A stretch of 64,000 nt of DNA from Erysipelotrichaceae bacterium (GCA_017431825.1 JAFRKI010000014.1:152252-216251), one strand, 5' to 3'. Numbered from the stretch's first letter, positions 1 through 8,860 are shown. The notes: a model not told the origin generated them from the letters alone. Translations and numbers: made by a program.

Positions 1-582
1 CTGGAAGTGGAAAGCGAATACCTGGTGGAGCTGGCAACACTGATCGAATACAAGTCCAAGAAACTGCTGCCTAAGCCTGCCGATGACTTAAGCGACGACT
101 ATGAGGAAGACCCTAAGGACAGGCTCGTCAAGAGGCTGCTGGAATACCAGAAATACAAGGAAGTATCGGCCGTTCTCTATGGCGCCTATATCGACAGACA
201 GGATCAGCTGTCCAAGCCAATATCATATGATGAGGTCATAAAGAACAGCGTGGCAGACGACCAGAAACTGGAAGGCAATCCTTATGATCTGCTTAAAGCC
301 ATGAACAAGGTCCTCAGAAGACTGCAGCTGTCAAAACCGTTTGAGATAAAGCTGACAGCCAGGGAAATATCCACGGAAGACAGGATCCTGCAGATAAAGT
401 CGAGACTTATAGATCTCCCGGAAGTCTTCAGTTTTGAAACGCTGATCGCAGACTGTGAATCTCTGCATGAATACATCGTCACCTTCCTGGCGATACTGGA
501 CATGGCCAAGGATCACTTCCTGGTATTTACGGTCGATGACAATGACGAAATATGGTTTAGAAGAGGTAGTGAACATGACTGA
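1..582 (+). CDS. scpA: Segregation and condensation protein A, 5' partial
   Basis: Kleisin subunit of the bacterial SMC condensin, which bridges the Smc heads and ScpB during chromosome segregation. The frame is open from base 1, so the N-terminus lies outside the window. The visible start reads YLVELATLIEYKSKKLLPKP, matching the conserved kleisin segment that contains the KS-LLPK motif. The C-terminal winged-helix region, around EIKLTAREISTEDRI and onward, is complete. The stop codon overlaps the scpB start by 8 nt (ATGACTGA), the usual scpAB coupling. Identity is seen from motifs and from the adjacent scpB. The acidic stretch between the two domains is typical of the family. Confidence 0.9.
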   Translation: MEVESEYLVELATLIEYKSKKLLPKPADDLSDDYEEDPKDRLVKRLLEYQKYKEVSAVLYGAYIDRQDQLSKPISYDEVIKNSVADDQKLEGNPYDLLKAMNKVLRRLQLSKPFEIKLTAREISTEDRILQIKSRLIDLPEVFSFETLIADCESLHEYIVTFLAILDMAKDHFLVFTVDDNDEIWFRRGSEHD

Positions 583-1240
583 TATGGAAATATACGTCCT
601 CGGCAGGGAAATGGAAAAGGAAGAGGCCGAAAGATATGAGACTAATGAAAGCCGGGTAAGGAAAGTCGAGAAGATAAAGAAACTGGAAGTCGAAGAACCC
701 GGCAACATCGAAGCCATCGTGGAAGGACTGCTTTACATCGTAGGTGATGACGGCATCAGACCTGAACAGCTCGCCGTTACCATCGACAGATCCCTGGAAG
801 ATACCGAAGTGATACTTAATAATATCCAGAGAAAATACGCCAGCGAGCTTTACGGCATCGAACTGGCAGCCTACGGCAAGGTCTATAAGTTCATATCCAA
901 GAAGGCCGTTTATCCGTATGCCCAGGAGCTCTTCCATACCGCCAAGCACAATACGCTGTCCCAAAGCGCTCTGGAGACACTGGCCATCATCGCCTATAAG
1001 CAGCCGGTGACCAGAGTCGAAATAGAAGAACTCAGAGGCGTCGGTGCCGATATGATGTTAAGGAAGCTGCAGGCGAGAAACCTCATCAGGGAAGCCGGAC
1101 GTTCCGAAGCACCGGGAAGACCGATACTGTATGAAGTGACGGAAGAGTTCATGGACAGTTTCAAGCTCTATACGCTTAATGAACTGCCTGATCTGCCTGA
1201 ATACAACAATGACGAAGAAAACGAGAATCTGTTCGAATAA
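575..1240 (+). CDS. scpB: Segregation and condensation protein B
   Basis: Dimeric winged-helix partner of ScpA in the SMC complex. The diagnostic core reads LSQSALETLAIIAYKQPVTR, then EELRGVGAD, and later GRPILYEVTEEF and LNELPDLP, all in family order. ATG at 575 was chosen because it has AGAGG about 9 nt upstream and overlaps the scpA stop. The same frame is open further upstream, but that part lies inside scpA. The product is about 221 residues. It carries a charged N-terminal extension of roughly 42 residues before the first helix (NIEAIVEGLLYIVGD), which is longer than usual, so an internal start at one of the later Met codons is possible. Confidence 0.92.
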   Translation: MTDMEIYVLGREMEKEEAERYETNESRVRKVEKIKKLEVEEPGNIEAIVEGLLYIVGDDGIRPEQLAVTIDRSLEDTEVILNNIQRKYASELYGIELAAYGKVYKFISKKAVYPYAQELFHTAKHNTLSQSALETLAIIAYKQPVTRVEIEELRGVGADMMLRKLQARNLIREAGRSEAPGRPILYEVTEEFMDSFKLYTLNELPDLPEYNNDEENENLFE

Positions 1241-1251
1241 GGAGAAAGCAT

Positions 1252-2139
1252 ATGAGTGAAAAGAACAAAGACTGTGAATATTATACGGAAGACTGTAACG
1301 GCAACTGTGACAGCTGTCCGTCGAATCAGAATGCGGGCTGCAGCCATGACTGTGCCAGCTGCGGTAAAGACTGCGGCGACCGTATCGAAAAGGCCATACC
1401 TACCAACGATACCAGGATAAAGAAGATCGTCGCGGTACTGAGCGGCAAGGGCGGCGTCGGCAAGTCGATGGTATCATCCCTGCTGGCCGTCGAACTGGCC
1501 AGAGCCGGATACAAGGTCGGTATCCTTGATTCCGACATCACCGGTCCGTCGATCCCGAAGATCTTCGGTGCCACCGATCCTTTATACGGTGATGAAGGCG
1601 GCATCATTCCTAATGAGACGAAACTGGGCATCAAAGCCGTATCCGTCAATATGATGCTGGGTGAAGAAGAGACTCCTGTCTTGTGGAGAGGCCCGATCCT
1701 GGGCGGTATCGTCAAGCAGTTCTATTCCGAAGTGCACTGGGGCGATCTGGATTATCTTCTGATCGACATGCCTCCGGGAACCAGTGACGTTGCGATCTCC
1801 ATCTTCCAGCTGATACCGGTCGATGAAGTAGTAATGGTCACGACTCCAAGTAAGCTGGTTTCCATGGTCGTAGCCAAGGCCATCAACATGGCCATGCAGG
1901 TGAACGTGCCGATCATCGGTCTGGTGGAAAACATGGCCTACGTCAAGTGTGACAGGTGTGGCAACGAGATCATGATCTATCACGATGATGATACGGAACA
2001 CGTAGCCGAGAAATACGAACTGGACATCGTCGCCAAGCTGCCGATCGATCCGAAACTTGCGAACATGGCCGATGAAGGCAAGATCGAAGACTATGAAGGC
2101 GATCTGCTTAAGGGCCTGGTAAAGAAGGTAACGGGATAA
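1252..2139 (+). CDS. Mrp/NBP35-type P-loop ATPase, Fe-S cluster carrier
   Basis: Cytosolic ATPase that carries Fe-S clusters to apoproteins. The deviant Walker A GKGGVGKS lies at residues 65-72, followed by DSDITGPSIPK and LIDMPPGTSD, the Mrp signatures. A CxxC pair in VKCDRCGNE near residue 230 is the expected bridging-cluster site. The N-terminus has eight cysteines in the first 41 residues, several in CxxC-like spacing, resembling the Nbp35-type N-terminal ferredoxin-like extension rather than the DUF59 domain of many bacterial Mrp proteins. The gene has an AGGAGA-type SD and follows scpB after 11 nt. Its stop abuts the next ATG as TAATG, suggesting translational coupling. Confidence 0.9.
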   Translation: MSEKNKDCEYYTEDCNGNCDSCPSNQNAGCSHDCASCGKDCGDRIEKAIPTNDTRIKKIVAVLSGKGGVGKSMVSSLLAVELARAGYKVGILDSDITGPSIPKIFGATDPLYGDEGGIIPNETKLGIKAVSVNMMLGEEETPVLWRGPILGGIVKQFYSEVHWGDLDYLLIDMPPGTSDVAISIFQLIPVDEVVMVTTPSKLVSMVVAKAINMAMQVNVPIIGLVENMAYVKCDRCGNEIMIYHDDDTEHVAEKYELDIVAKLPIDPKLANMADEGKIEDYEGDLLKGLVKKVTG

Positions 2140-2798
2140 TGAATAAGAAGGAAACCGGTTCTTTAGCCGCCAATATCCTGCTGATCGTACTGGGAATCGT
2201 GGGAACGGTATTTGCGTTTAAGATCTATGATGCCAACCTGTTCAGGTACTATACTGTCGATTCCAATCTCCTGTGCCTTGTCTCCAGCATCTGCTTCGTG
2301 CTGTTCATGATCATCAAAAGGTCCCAGCAGGAGATCCCTTACTGGGTAATGATCTTAAGACTCATGGCTACCGTATGTCTGGCCATCACCTTTATCGTGG
2401 TCGTCGCCTATCTGGCACCGATCAGGATCTGGAAACCGGAAGGCACCTACCTCGAGAATCTTAAGATACTGCTGTTCCAGGACGACATGCTTTATCAGCA
2501 CCTGCTTTGCCCGGTAGTGAGTTTCCTGTCTTTCATCTTTCTTGAAGGAGATAGAAGGCTCAATAAGAAGAAGACCATCTGGTGGGGCATGGCACCGACG
2601 CTGGTCTACGGTGTGGTCATGCTGATACTGAATGTGCTCTACATCGAGAACGGTCCTTATCCGTTCTTCAGACTGAATGAGGCTCCGTTTGAATACGGCA
2701 TGGTCATGGGCATGATCATCCTGATCTGTTACATCATCACCCGTTTCGCTCTGGTCCTCAATCAGAAAAGCACTCCGAGAAGGATAAAGAAGAAATAA
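2139..2798 (+). CDS. Multipass membrane protein, Pr6Pr-like
   Basis: A 219-residue integral membrane protein with about six hydrophobic segments and a basic C-terminal tail (RRIKKK). The order FRYYTVDSNLL near the first loop, a His-containing HLLCPVVSFLSFI segment, and a WWGMAPTLVYGV helix resembles the bacterial Pr6Pr family of unknown function. I base this on pattern only. It starts at the last base of the mrp stop codon (TAATG) and is followed by a clear terminator, so it is the last gene of the scpA-scpB-mrp transcription unit. No catalytic motif is apparent, and no role in condensin or Fe-S work can be inferred from position alone. Confidence 0.7.
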   Translation: MNKKETGSLAANILLIVLGIVGTVFAFKIYDANLFRYYTVDSNLLCLVSSICFVLFMIIKRSQQEIPYWVMILRLMATVCLAITFIVVVAYLAPIRIWKPEGTYLENLKILLFQDDMLYQHLLCPVVSFLSFIFLEGDRRLNKKKTIWWGMAPTLVYGVVMLILNVLYIENGPYPFFRLNEAPFEYGMVMGMIILICYIITRFALVLNQKSTPRRIKKK

Positions 2799-2803
2799 TA
2801 AAT

Positions 2804-2827
2804 AAAAGCCGGGCAGAACCGGCTTTT
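2804..2827 (+). terminator. Intrinsic terminator
   Basis: Perfect 9-bp stem AAAAGCCGG/CCGGCTTTT with a 6-nt loop, ending in a T-run just after the membrane-protein stop codon. It ends the scpA operon. Confidence 0.9.
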
Positions 2828-2872
2828 AATATGTCTTTCTTTTACTGATTCGCATCTTTAAAACATGCTAAA

Positions 2873-3532
2873 ATGAAATTAGTGAAGTACCTCATGCTGA
2901 TAATCTTCTTTGTTTCAACGGGCATCCATCTGTATGCCTCTTTGAAGCAGGATAAACCCTTAAGAAACAAGACCAAACCTTTCATCCTTTTATCATTACT
3001 GGGCTTCTACTGTTTCAGTGTCGATAAGATCATGTGGACCGTCGTTCTGGCTCTTTTCTTCTCGTGGCTCGGCGATGTCCTGCTGATACCTAAGGGTACC
3101 AAATGGTTTACGGCCGGAGGCATAGCCTTCATGATAAGCCATTTCTTCTTTATCCTGAGCTATTCGAAGTTCGTAAACTTCGCTGTCATAAACAGAGCGT
3201 TCCTGATACTGCTGCCTTTGCTTTTCTTCATCGCATCAGTGATCATTTTCCAGTACCTTAAGCCGTATCTGCCTAAGGCCTTATTCTATCCGATGCTGCT
3301 GTATCTCATCATCAACGGCACGATGAACTGCTTTGCCTGGTTCAGGTCTTTGAGCAGTTCCGGTATCGCCAGTATCATCACAGCCATTGGTGCATTGCTT
3401 TTTTTCATATCGGATACGTCTTTATTCTTTGTGCGTTTCAATAAGAACAGCAGGCTGAAAACGCATTTTCTGGTCATGCTTACCTATTCGATCGGAGAGC
3501 TTCTGATCGTACTGGGATTAATAATGGGTTAA
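2873..3532 (+). CDS. YhhN/TMEM86 family membrane protein
   Basis: A 219-residue protein with about eight hydrophobic segments and the YhhN family landmarks in order: KPFILLSLLG, ALFFSWLGDVLL, AGGIAFMISHFFF and GALLFFISDTSLFF. The conserved Asp residues of the GD and SD motifs are present. Mammalian homologues are lysoplasmalogenases; the bacterial role is not settled. The listed ATG has no SD. A TGCTAAAAT extended -10 (2866-2874) overlaps that ATG, which would exclude it from the transcript. GTG at 2882, 7 nt after the -10, would then be a leaderless start, with ATG at 2894 also possible. The family call is firm; the start is not. Confidence 0.8.
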   Translation: MKLVKYLMLIIFFVSTGIHLYASLKQDKPLRNKTKPFILLSLLGFYCFSVDKIMWTVVLALFFSWLGDVLLIPKGTKWFTAGGIAFMISHFFFILSYSKFVNFAVINRAFLILLPLLFFIASVIIFQYLKPYLPKALFYPMLLYLIINGTMNCFAWFRSLSSSGIASIITAIGALLFFISDTSLFFVRFNKNSRLKTHFLVMLTYSIGELLIVLGLIMG

Positions 3533-3542
3533 GGAGGAACAC

Positions 3543-4352
3543 ATGAAATACTACTTATACAATCCTTTGGCTAATAACGGCATCAAAGTCGATCTGCCGG
3601 GCATCGAAGCGATCGATGCATCAAAACTCGACTATAAGGAATTCTTCGGGAACCTGAAGAAAGATGACGAAGTCGTGATGATCGGCGGCGACGGTACCAT
3701 CAATTACCTGATCAACGAGATCGACTGCGAAAAGCTCAAAAACAACGTCTATCTTTTAGGCAACGGCTCGGGCAACGACTTCCTGAACGACATCAACGAG
3801 ACCATCGGCAAGGAGATCCTGCTTAATAAATATCTCAAGAATCTTCCGACCGTAAGAGTGAACGGCCTTGAAAGAAAGTTCATCAATAACATGGGCTTAG
3901 GCATCGACGGTTACTGCTGCGAGGTGGCCGATCAGATCAAGGCAAAGGCTCCTAACCAGAAGATCAACTATACTTCGATAGCCATCAAAGGCCTCTTGTT
4001 CCACTTCAAGCCGGGACACGTTAAGATCGAGATCGACGGAGAGACCCACGAGTTCGACAACGCCTGGCTGGCTCCGACGATGAAGGGCAGATTCTACGGC
4101 GGCGGCATGATGATAGCCCCGGGACAGGACCGTTTCTCAGACAAGCTGACGGTCGTCGTCTATACCTGCGGATCAAAGCTCAAAACGCTCAAGAACTTCC
4201 CGCTGATCTTTGAAGGCAAGCACGTCGCCAAGACCGATATGGTCAAGGTCTTTACCGGCAACAAGATCCATGTCCAGTTCTCAAGACCGGTAGCCGGACA
4301 GATCGATGGCGATACCGTACTGGGCGTAACGGAATACTGGGCTGAACTCTAA
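3543..4352 (+). CDS. Diacylglycerol kinase-family lipid kinase
   Basis: A soluble lipid kinase of the DagK/YegS type, 269 residues, expected to phosphorylate a membrane lipid with ATP at the cytoplasmic face. The nucleotide-binding GGDGTINYLI motif lies near residues 48-57, followed by GNGSGNDFLND, the second signature. The C-terminal half has MMIAPGQDRFSDKLTV, as in the beta-sandwich lobe of the family. It starts 10 nt after the YhhN stop behind an AAGGAGG SD, so the two are probably co-transcribed; both have lipid-related families. The exact lipid substrate cannot be read from the sequence. Confidence 0.88.
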   Translation: MKYYLYNPLANNGIKVDLPGIEAIDASKLDYKEFFGNLKKDDEVVMIGGDGTINYLINEIDCEKLKNNVYLLGNGSGNDFLNDINETIGKEILLNKYLKNLPTVRVNGLERKFINNMGLGIDGYCCEVADQIKAKAPNQKINYTSIAIKGLLFHFKPGHVKIEIDGETHEFDNAWLAPTMKGRFYGGGMMIAPGQDRFSDKLTVVVYTCGSKLKTLKNFPLIFEGKHVAKTDMVKVFTGNKIHVQFSRPVAGQIDGDTVLGVTEYWAEL

Positions 4353-4358
4353 GACACA

Positions 4359-4386
4359 AAGGATGCACGTAAGCATCCTTTTTTTT
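4359..4386 (+). terminator. Intrinsic terminator
   Basis: Stem AAGGATGC/GCATCCTT with a 6-nt loop, followed by a run of T, just after the lipid-kinase stop. Confidence 0.9.
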
Positions 4387-4428
4387 GTTATGCTTAAATA
4401 GTAGTAAAGATAAGCAGGAGAAAGACAT

Positions 4429-6072
4429 ATGAAAAAACTGATAACTGTAATACTGCTGCTGAGCCTTGTCTTCATGAGCGGCTGTCAGAAACAGCAGCAG
4501 GATGACATCCACATCTTCTTCACCAGCGACGTGCACTGCAGTGTGCAAGAGAATCTGGGACTGGCCAGCATCAAAGCCCTGGTCGATGAAGCCAGGGAGG
4601 AACACCCTTACGTAACGCTGGTCGATACCGGTGATTATATCCAGGGCGGTACGCTGGGCTCTCTTTCCAAGGGTAAGCTCATCATCGATATCATGAACGA
4701 CATGGAATACGATATCGTTACCATCGGCAATCATGAATTCGACTACGGTCTGGAAGAGCTGGACAAGCGCATGGATGAACTGAATGCCGAAGTCGTTGCG
4801 ACCAACGTGGAATATACCGGCAGTCAGAGCAGCATTTTTAAGGACGTGCCTGAATACGTCGTAAAGGATTATGACGGCACCAAGGTCGGCTTTATCGGAA
4901 TACTTACTCCAACCACTATTTCCCAGTCGACGCCGAAATACTTCATGGAAGGCGACGAATTCGTCTATAGCTTCTATATCGGCAATGACGGTCAGGATCT
5001 CTATGATAAGGTACAGGAAACGGTCGATACGCTTAGAAACAAGGAAAAGGTCAAATACGTGGTAGCCTTGAGCCATCTGGGTTCCGTTTTATCCGAGGAG
5101 CCTTATGATTCTATCTCCCTGATAGCCAACACCGAAGGCATCGATGCGGTGCTTGACGGCCATTCCCATTCGATGATCATCGAAGACGTTTATCCTAATA
5201 AGAACGGTGAAGATGTCATCCTTTCCTCTGTCGGTACCAAGACCCAGGTCCTGGGTGAACTGATCCTGGGCAAGGACGGCAGTATCAGCATCGTTCAGTA
5301 TGAGGAATATGACAAACAGGACGAAAAGATCCTTGAAAGCATTGCCAAAGCCAACGGCGAGATCGAAAACATCCTAAGCCAGAAAGTCTGCGATCTTGAT
5401 TTCGATCTTACGATAGCCGATGAAGAAGGCATCAGAATGACCAGAAGCAGGGAAACGACAGCAGCTGACTTCATGGCTGACGCCTTTAGATACATGCTGG
5501 GAGCAGATATCGCCATCGTTAACGGCGGCGGTGTCCGCAGCAAGATCGAAGCCGGTGAAGTCACTTACGGCGACCTGCTGACGGTTGCTCCTTTCCAGAA
5601 CAGTTCGGCTCTGGTAAATGCGACAGGTCAGCAGATACTGGATGCCCTGGAATTCGGCGCATCCAAGACCGAAAAGATCTATAAGCTCGACGGCAATGCC
5701 GTAGGTGAAAACGGAGCCTTCATTCAGGTTTCGGGCTTAAAATATACGATCGATACTTCCGTAGAATCACCGATACTCCTTGACGATAACGGCTTCCTTA
5801 CCGGATTTTCGGAAGGGGAAAGAAGGGTAAAGGACGTCTATGTTCTGGAAGGCGATGAATATGTGCCGCTCGATCCGGAAAAGACCTATCTGGTCGGAGG
5901 CATCAGTTATGTGCTGATGAACGACGGTGACGGTAACACGGCCTTCAGAGGCGCTGAAATGATCCTCGACAACGGCATGGTCGACGTGGAAGTCCTCTAT
6001 CAGTACCTGCTGGATATGGGAGGATTCCCAGACAGTTACCGGAATACCGAAGGCAGGATAGCCGTTAAATAA
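4429..6072 (+). CDS. 5'-nucleotidase/metallophosphoesterase lipoprotein
   Basis: Surface-anchored bifunctional UshA/YfkN-type nucleotidase of 547 residues. The signal peptide ends in the lipobox FMSGC, so it is likely lipidated at Cys19. The calcineurin-like N-terminal domain shows TSDVHC, DTGDYIQGG, IGNHEFDYG, LSHLG and DGHSHS, together the dinuclear metal site. The C-terminal 5_nucleotid_C domain follows, with TTAADFMADAFRY and NGGGVRSKIEAGEVTYGDLLTVAPF, the substrate-binding signatures. It has an AGGAG SD and stands alone between two terminators. It probably releases phosphate and nucleosides from extracellular nucleotides; the exact substrate (nucleotide or 2',3'-cyclic form) is not determinable here. 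Confidence 0.92.
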   Translation: MKKLITVILLLSLVFMSGCQKQQQDDIHIFFTSDVHCSVQENLGLASIKALVDEAREEHPYVTLVDTGDYIQGGTLGSLSKGKLIIDIMNDMEYDIVTIGNHEFDYGLEELDKRMDELNAEVVATNVEYTGSQSSIFKDVPEYVVKDYDGTKVGFIGILTPTTISQSTPKYFMEGDEFVYSFYIGNDGQDLYDKVQETVDTLRNKEKVKYVVALSHLGSVLSEEPYDSISLIANTEGIDAVLDGHSHSMIIEDVYPNKNGEDVILSSVGTKTQVLGELILGKDGSISIVQYEEYDKQDEKILESIAKANGEIENILSQKVCDLDFDLTIADEEGIRMTRSRETTAADFMADAFRYMLGADIAIVNGGGVRSKIEAGEVTYGDLLTVAPFQNSSALVNATGQQILDALEFGASKTEKIYKLDGNAVGENGAFIQVSGLKYTIDTSVESPILLDDNGFLTGFSEGERRVKDVYVLEGDEYVPLDPEKTYLVGGISYVLMNDGDGNTAFRGAEMILDNGMVDVEVLYQYLLDMGGFPDSYRNTEGRIAVK

Positions 6073-6098
6073 GCAGTTCATATTAAAAGGACTATCAG

Positions 6099-6124
6099 GA
6101 CCTGAGTATATGCTCAGGTCTTTT
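6099..6124 (+). terminator. Intrinsic terminator
   Basis: Stem GACCTGAG/CTCAGGTC with a 6-nt loop, then TTTT, after the nucleotidase gene. Confidence 0.88.
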
Positions 6125-6127
6125 AAT

Positions 6128-6156
6128 TTGACATCTAATAATACAGATAATACAAT
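6128..6156 (+). promoter_or_regulatory. Sigma-A promoter of the GntR-ABC operon
   Basis: TTGACA (6128-6133), a 17-nt spacer and TACAAT (6151-6156). It is the best -35/-10 pair in the left half of the window. The -10 and the start point lie inside the direct-repeat array described in the next entry, so a bound regulator would block polymerase. Confidence 0.8.
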
Positions 6157-6174
6157 TAATACAGTTAATACAGA
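6139..6174 (+). repeat. Four 9-bp direct repeats, candidate GntR operator
   Basis: Four head-to-tail 9-mers, TAATACAGA, TAATACAAT, TAATACAGT and TAATACAGA, run without gaps from the promoter spacer to the SD of the GntR gene. All share TAATACA. I see no inverted partner (TGTATTA), whereas GntR-family operators are usually palindromic. The position argues for autoregulation by the gene immediately downstream. Confidence 0.75.
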
Positions 6175-6187
6175 TAGGAGGTAGGAA

Positions 6188-6562
6188 ATGTTTCTTATAA
6201 ACCTGCAGGGAAAAGAATCTATCTATGAACAGATAAAGTCCCAGATAGAAAAGTTCATCAAAGCCGGTATCCTGAAAGCCGATGACAAACTGCCTTCGGT
6301 GAGAAGCCTGGCCGAAGAGCTGGGCATCAATCCTAATACGGTCATGAAGGCCTATCAGGAACTGGAGAAGAATGGTTATATCTATACTTTGAATAAGAAG
6401 GGCGTCTTTGTCTCCAGGGACCTCAATAAGAAGAGCGAGGCCATCAGAAGAGACGCCATGAATATGCTGAACACCTTGAAGGATGAAGGTTTCACTAAAA
6501 AGGAATTAATGAATATGCTTAATGACATATACGGGGAGGCCAAAGATGTTAAGAATAAATAA
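6188..6562 (+). CDS. GntR-family (YtrA-type) transcriptional regulator
   Basis: A 124-residue repressor-type protein. The winged helix covers roughly residues 10-75: ESIYEQIKSQIEKFI, then DDKLPSVRSLAEELGINPNTVMKAYQELEKNGYIYT, a textbook GntR recognition helix. Only about 50 residues follow, so it lacks a large effector domain; this short form is the YtrA subfamily that controls ABC exporters, exactly the genes that follow. The gene overlaps the ABC ATPase by 17 nt. The SD GGAGG lies directly at the end of the direct-repeat array. Effector unknown; homologues respond to cell-wall antibiotics, which is family knowledge rather than something seen here. Confidence 0.92.
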   Translation: MFLINLQGKESIYEQIKSQIEKFIKAGILKADDKLPSVRSLAEELGINPNTVMKAYQELEKNGYIYTLNKKGVFVSRDLNKKSEAIRRDAMNMLNTLKDEGFTKKELMNMLNDIYGEAKDVKNK

Positions 6563-7421
6563 CGTTAGCAAAAGCTTCGGAACGAAAGAAGTACTTAAGG
6601 ATCTGAGCCTTACGGTAAATGAAGGCTCGATATTCGGACTGGTCGGTGTCAACGGCGCCGGCAAGTCAACGCTTTTAAGATGCATAAGCGGTATCTACAG
6701 ATGCGATGCAGGCAACGTGGAATTCAACGGTATCGATACCTATGCGGATGAAAGCATCAGAAAAGACATCTTCTTCGTGAATGACGATCCTTACTATTCC
6801 CTTGCCTCCAATATCAGGACTTTAAAGGAATTCTATTCCTCCTATTACGATATCGATGAGGAGACATATCAGAAGACACTGAAGCTCTTCGGTCTCGATG
6901 AGAACAAGCAGCTCAATTCCTTCTCCAAGGGCATGAAAAGACAGGCCCTGCTGCTGTTTGCCCTGTCCATCAAGCCAAAGCTGTTGCTGCTGGATGAAGC
7001 TTTTGACGGGCTCGATCCGATCGTCAGATACAATCTGAAGAAGTCGTTATATGACTTCATCGAGGAAAACGAAGCGACTATCATCATATCTTCCCACAAC
7101 CTGAAGGAACTGGAAGACATCTGCGATTCCTATGGGATCCTCGAAAACGGCAAGGTGGAAACTTATGGTGATCTGCTGGAATCCAAGCAGAACATCAACA
7201 AGTACCAGCTGGCTTTCAGGAAAGACATCGATGAGAGCGTCTTCGATAAGTTCGATCTCTTGTACAAGTCAAAGGAAGGATCGGTCTATTCGCTGGTCAT
7301 CAAGGGTGATAAGGAAACGACCGTCAAAGAGCTCAAGAAGCTCAAACCTCTGATCCTTGATACGCTTGCAGTCAACTTTGAAGAACTGTTCATCTATGAA
7401 CACGAAGGAGGTAACAGATAA
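6546..7421 (+). CDS. ABC transporter ATP-binding protein
   Basis: A 291-residue ATPase of the ABC-2 exporter class. Walker A is GVNGAGKS near residues 37-44; the signature is the degenerate FSKGMKRQALL instead of LSGGQ; Walker B is LLLLDEAFDGLDP, with H-loop IIISSHN. The FSKGM-type signature and YtrA context fit YtrB/BcrA-like exporters. ATG at 6546 was chosen because GGGGAGG lies 6 nt upstream and the homologous N-terminus begins MLRINNVSKSFG. It overlaps the regulator, and its stop overlaps the permease start (TAATG). Confidence 0.92.
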   Translation: MLRINNVSKSFGTKEVLKDLSLTVNEGSIFGLVGVNGAGKSTLLRCISGIYRCDAGNVEFNGIDTYADESIRKDIFFVNDDPYYSLASNIRTLKEFYSSYYDIDEETYQKTLKLFGLDENKQLNSFSKGMKRQALLLFALSIKPKLLLLDEAFDGLDPIVRYNLKKSLYDFIEENEATIIISSHNLKELEDICDSYGILENGKVETYGDLLESKQNINKYQLAFRKDIDESVFDKFDLLYKSKEGSVYSLVIKGDKETTVKELKKLKPLILDTLAVNFEELFIYEHEGGNR

Positions 7422-8860
7422 TGTTCAGTAAGGAATACTTTGATTACCTGATAAGATCCAAGAAATATCTGCTGCTGTTTATACTGCTGATAATGCTGCT
7501 GATCATCATCGGCGGCAGAGATATGGGCGTGGCCCTGATCATCGAAGGGCTGATCAGCCTGATGCTGAGCTTTGCCTTGCCGGTATACATCTTCCATTAT
7601 GTCCATGATAAAAAGGCCGTAGATACCTTCTTTTCCATCCCGGTATCGAGGAAGGCCTTACTGGTGACCGGTATCGTCTTCTGTATCATGACAGTGTATC
7701 TGCCTATGGCTCTGGTGCTGTGTTTTTATTCCGTAGCCGAGAAGATCGGCGTGATGATGGTAGTTTATCTCTTTGAGATGCTGCTGGCCGTCGCAGCTCT
7801 GATCGTCTTCAATACGGCTCTTTACTTCATTGCGAACAACATCATCGACGGCGTCATCATGATGGGTGCCTATTCCTTCATGCCGCTGGCAATATACATG
7901 GTCCTTAACAGCATGGTATCTTCCTATGTGGCCGGTTTCAGTACCTGGGAATTCGACTTCCTCTATTACCTTTCACCGGCAGCGATGGCGGTAAAGGTCT
8001 TCGTAAGCATCTTTTATAAGGTACAGGCCATTGCGCATGTACTGGGGCTTCTGGTAATAGCCGTTATCTTCGGCTACATCCTTCTGAAGGCCTATGTGAA
8101 CAGATCCGTGGAAAGAGCGGGCACGCCTTCAGACAGGCTCCTGGCCTATCCTTTCGTCATCTATTTCTATGTGACGATTTGCCTGTTCATCATCTCTTCC
8201 TGGAACGGCTACGACTTTGAAAACCTGTCCGCTTTCCTGAGGGAAAACTTCATCACCTATGTAATGCTGTTTGCAGTGTTCATGGGCACGTATTTCATCT
8301 ACAAACGTAAGTTCTTCTTCCCGGTCAAACTGCCGGTCGTCTTTATCGCAGCAGTCGTTGTGAGTCTGGTGATTACCAGCATCTGCAAGTCCTGTCATGG
8401 CTTCGGACTGGCCCAGATGTATGAAAGGGACGATCCTTACCAGTCGATAGATATTAATGCCTGGTATGAAAATGAGAATTCGGACGTACAGAAATACTTA
8501 TATGAAATGACCGGTGAAAGATCCTATTATTATAACGTCTATATCTTCAATGACCGGACCGATGACGATCACCGCAACATGAAGCTCTCCGCTTCCACCA
8601 TGGCCATCATCGAAGAACTGCGCCAGCAGGGCATCAGTGACTTCTATGAAAAACCGAAGGACGGAAGCTACTGGCTGCATCTTAACATCGTCAATTCCGA
8701 ATATGGCAGCAGCAAAAGTTACAGTTACCAGATCAAAGACCAGCTGGATATGAAGACCATTCTGGAACTGGCAAAAGATGAAGCGCTCATGGTTTCCATC
8801 GAAACCAGTGAGCATCAGTACTTCCTGCAGAAAGACGGAACTTTAAAACAGAATTACTGA
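7421..8860 (+). CDS. ABC exporter permease
   Basis: A 479-residue membrane protein with about nine hydrophobic segments in the first 320 residues. The stretch HYVHDKKAVDTFFSIPVSRK after the second helix is typical of ABC-2 permeases paired with YtrA-type regulators. The last 150 residues form a predicted extracytoplasmic domain rich in charged and aromatic residues, with one more polar C-terminal segment. It is translationally coupled to the ATPase through TAATG. Substrate unknown; with the regulator and ATPase it forms a complete exporter or sensor module. Confidence 0.85.
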   Translation: MFSKEYFDYLIRSKKYLLLFILLIMLLIIIGGRDMGVALIIEGLISLMLSFALPVYIFHYVHDKKAVDTFFSIPVSRKALLVTGIVFCIMTVYLPMALVLCFYSVAEKIGVMMVVYLFEMLLAVAALIVFNTALYFIANNIIDGVIMMGAYSFMPLAIYMVLNSMVSSYVAGFSTWEFDFLYYLSPAAMAVKVFVSIFYKVQAIAHVLGLLVIAVIFGYILLKAYVNRSVERAGTPSDRLLAYPFVIYFYVTICLFIISSWNGYDFENLSAFLRENFITYVMLFAVFMGTYFIYKRKFFFPVKLPVVFIAAVVVSLVITSICKSCHGFGLAQMYERDDPYQSIDINAWYENENSDVQKYLYEMTGERSYYYNVYIFNDRTDDDHRNMKLSASTMAIIEELRQQGISDFYEKPKDGSYWLHLNIVNSEYGSSKSYSYQIKDQLDMKTILELAKDEALMVSIETSEHQYFLQKDGTLKQNY

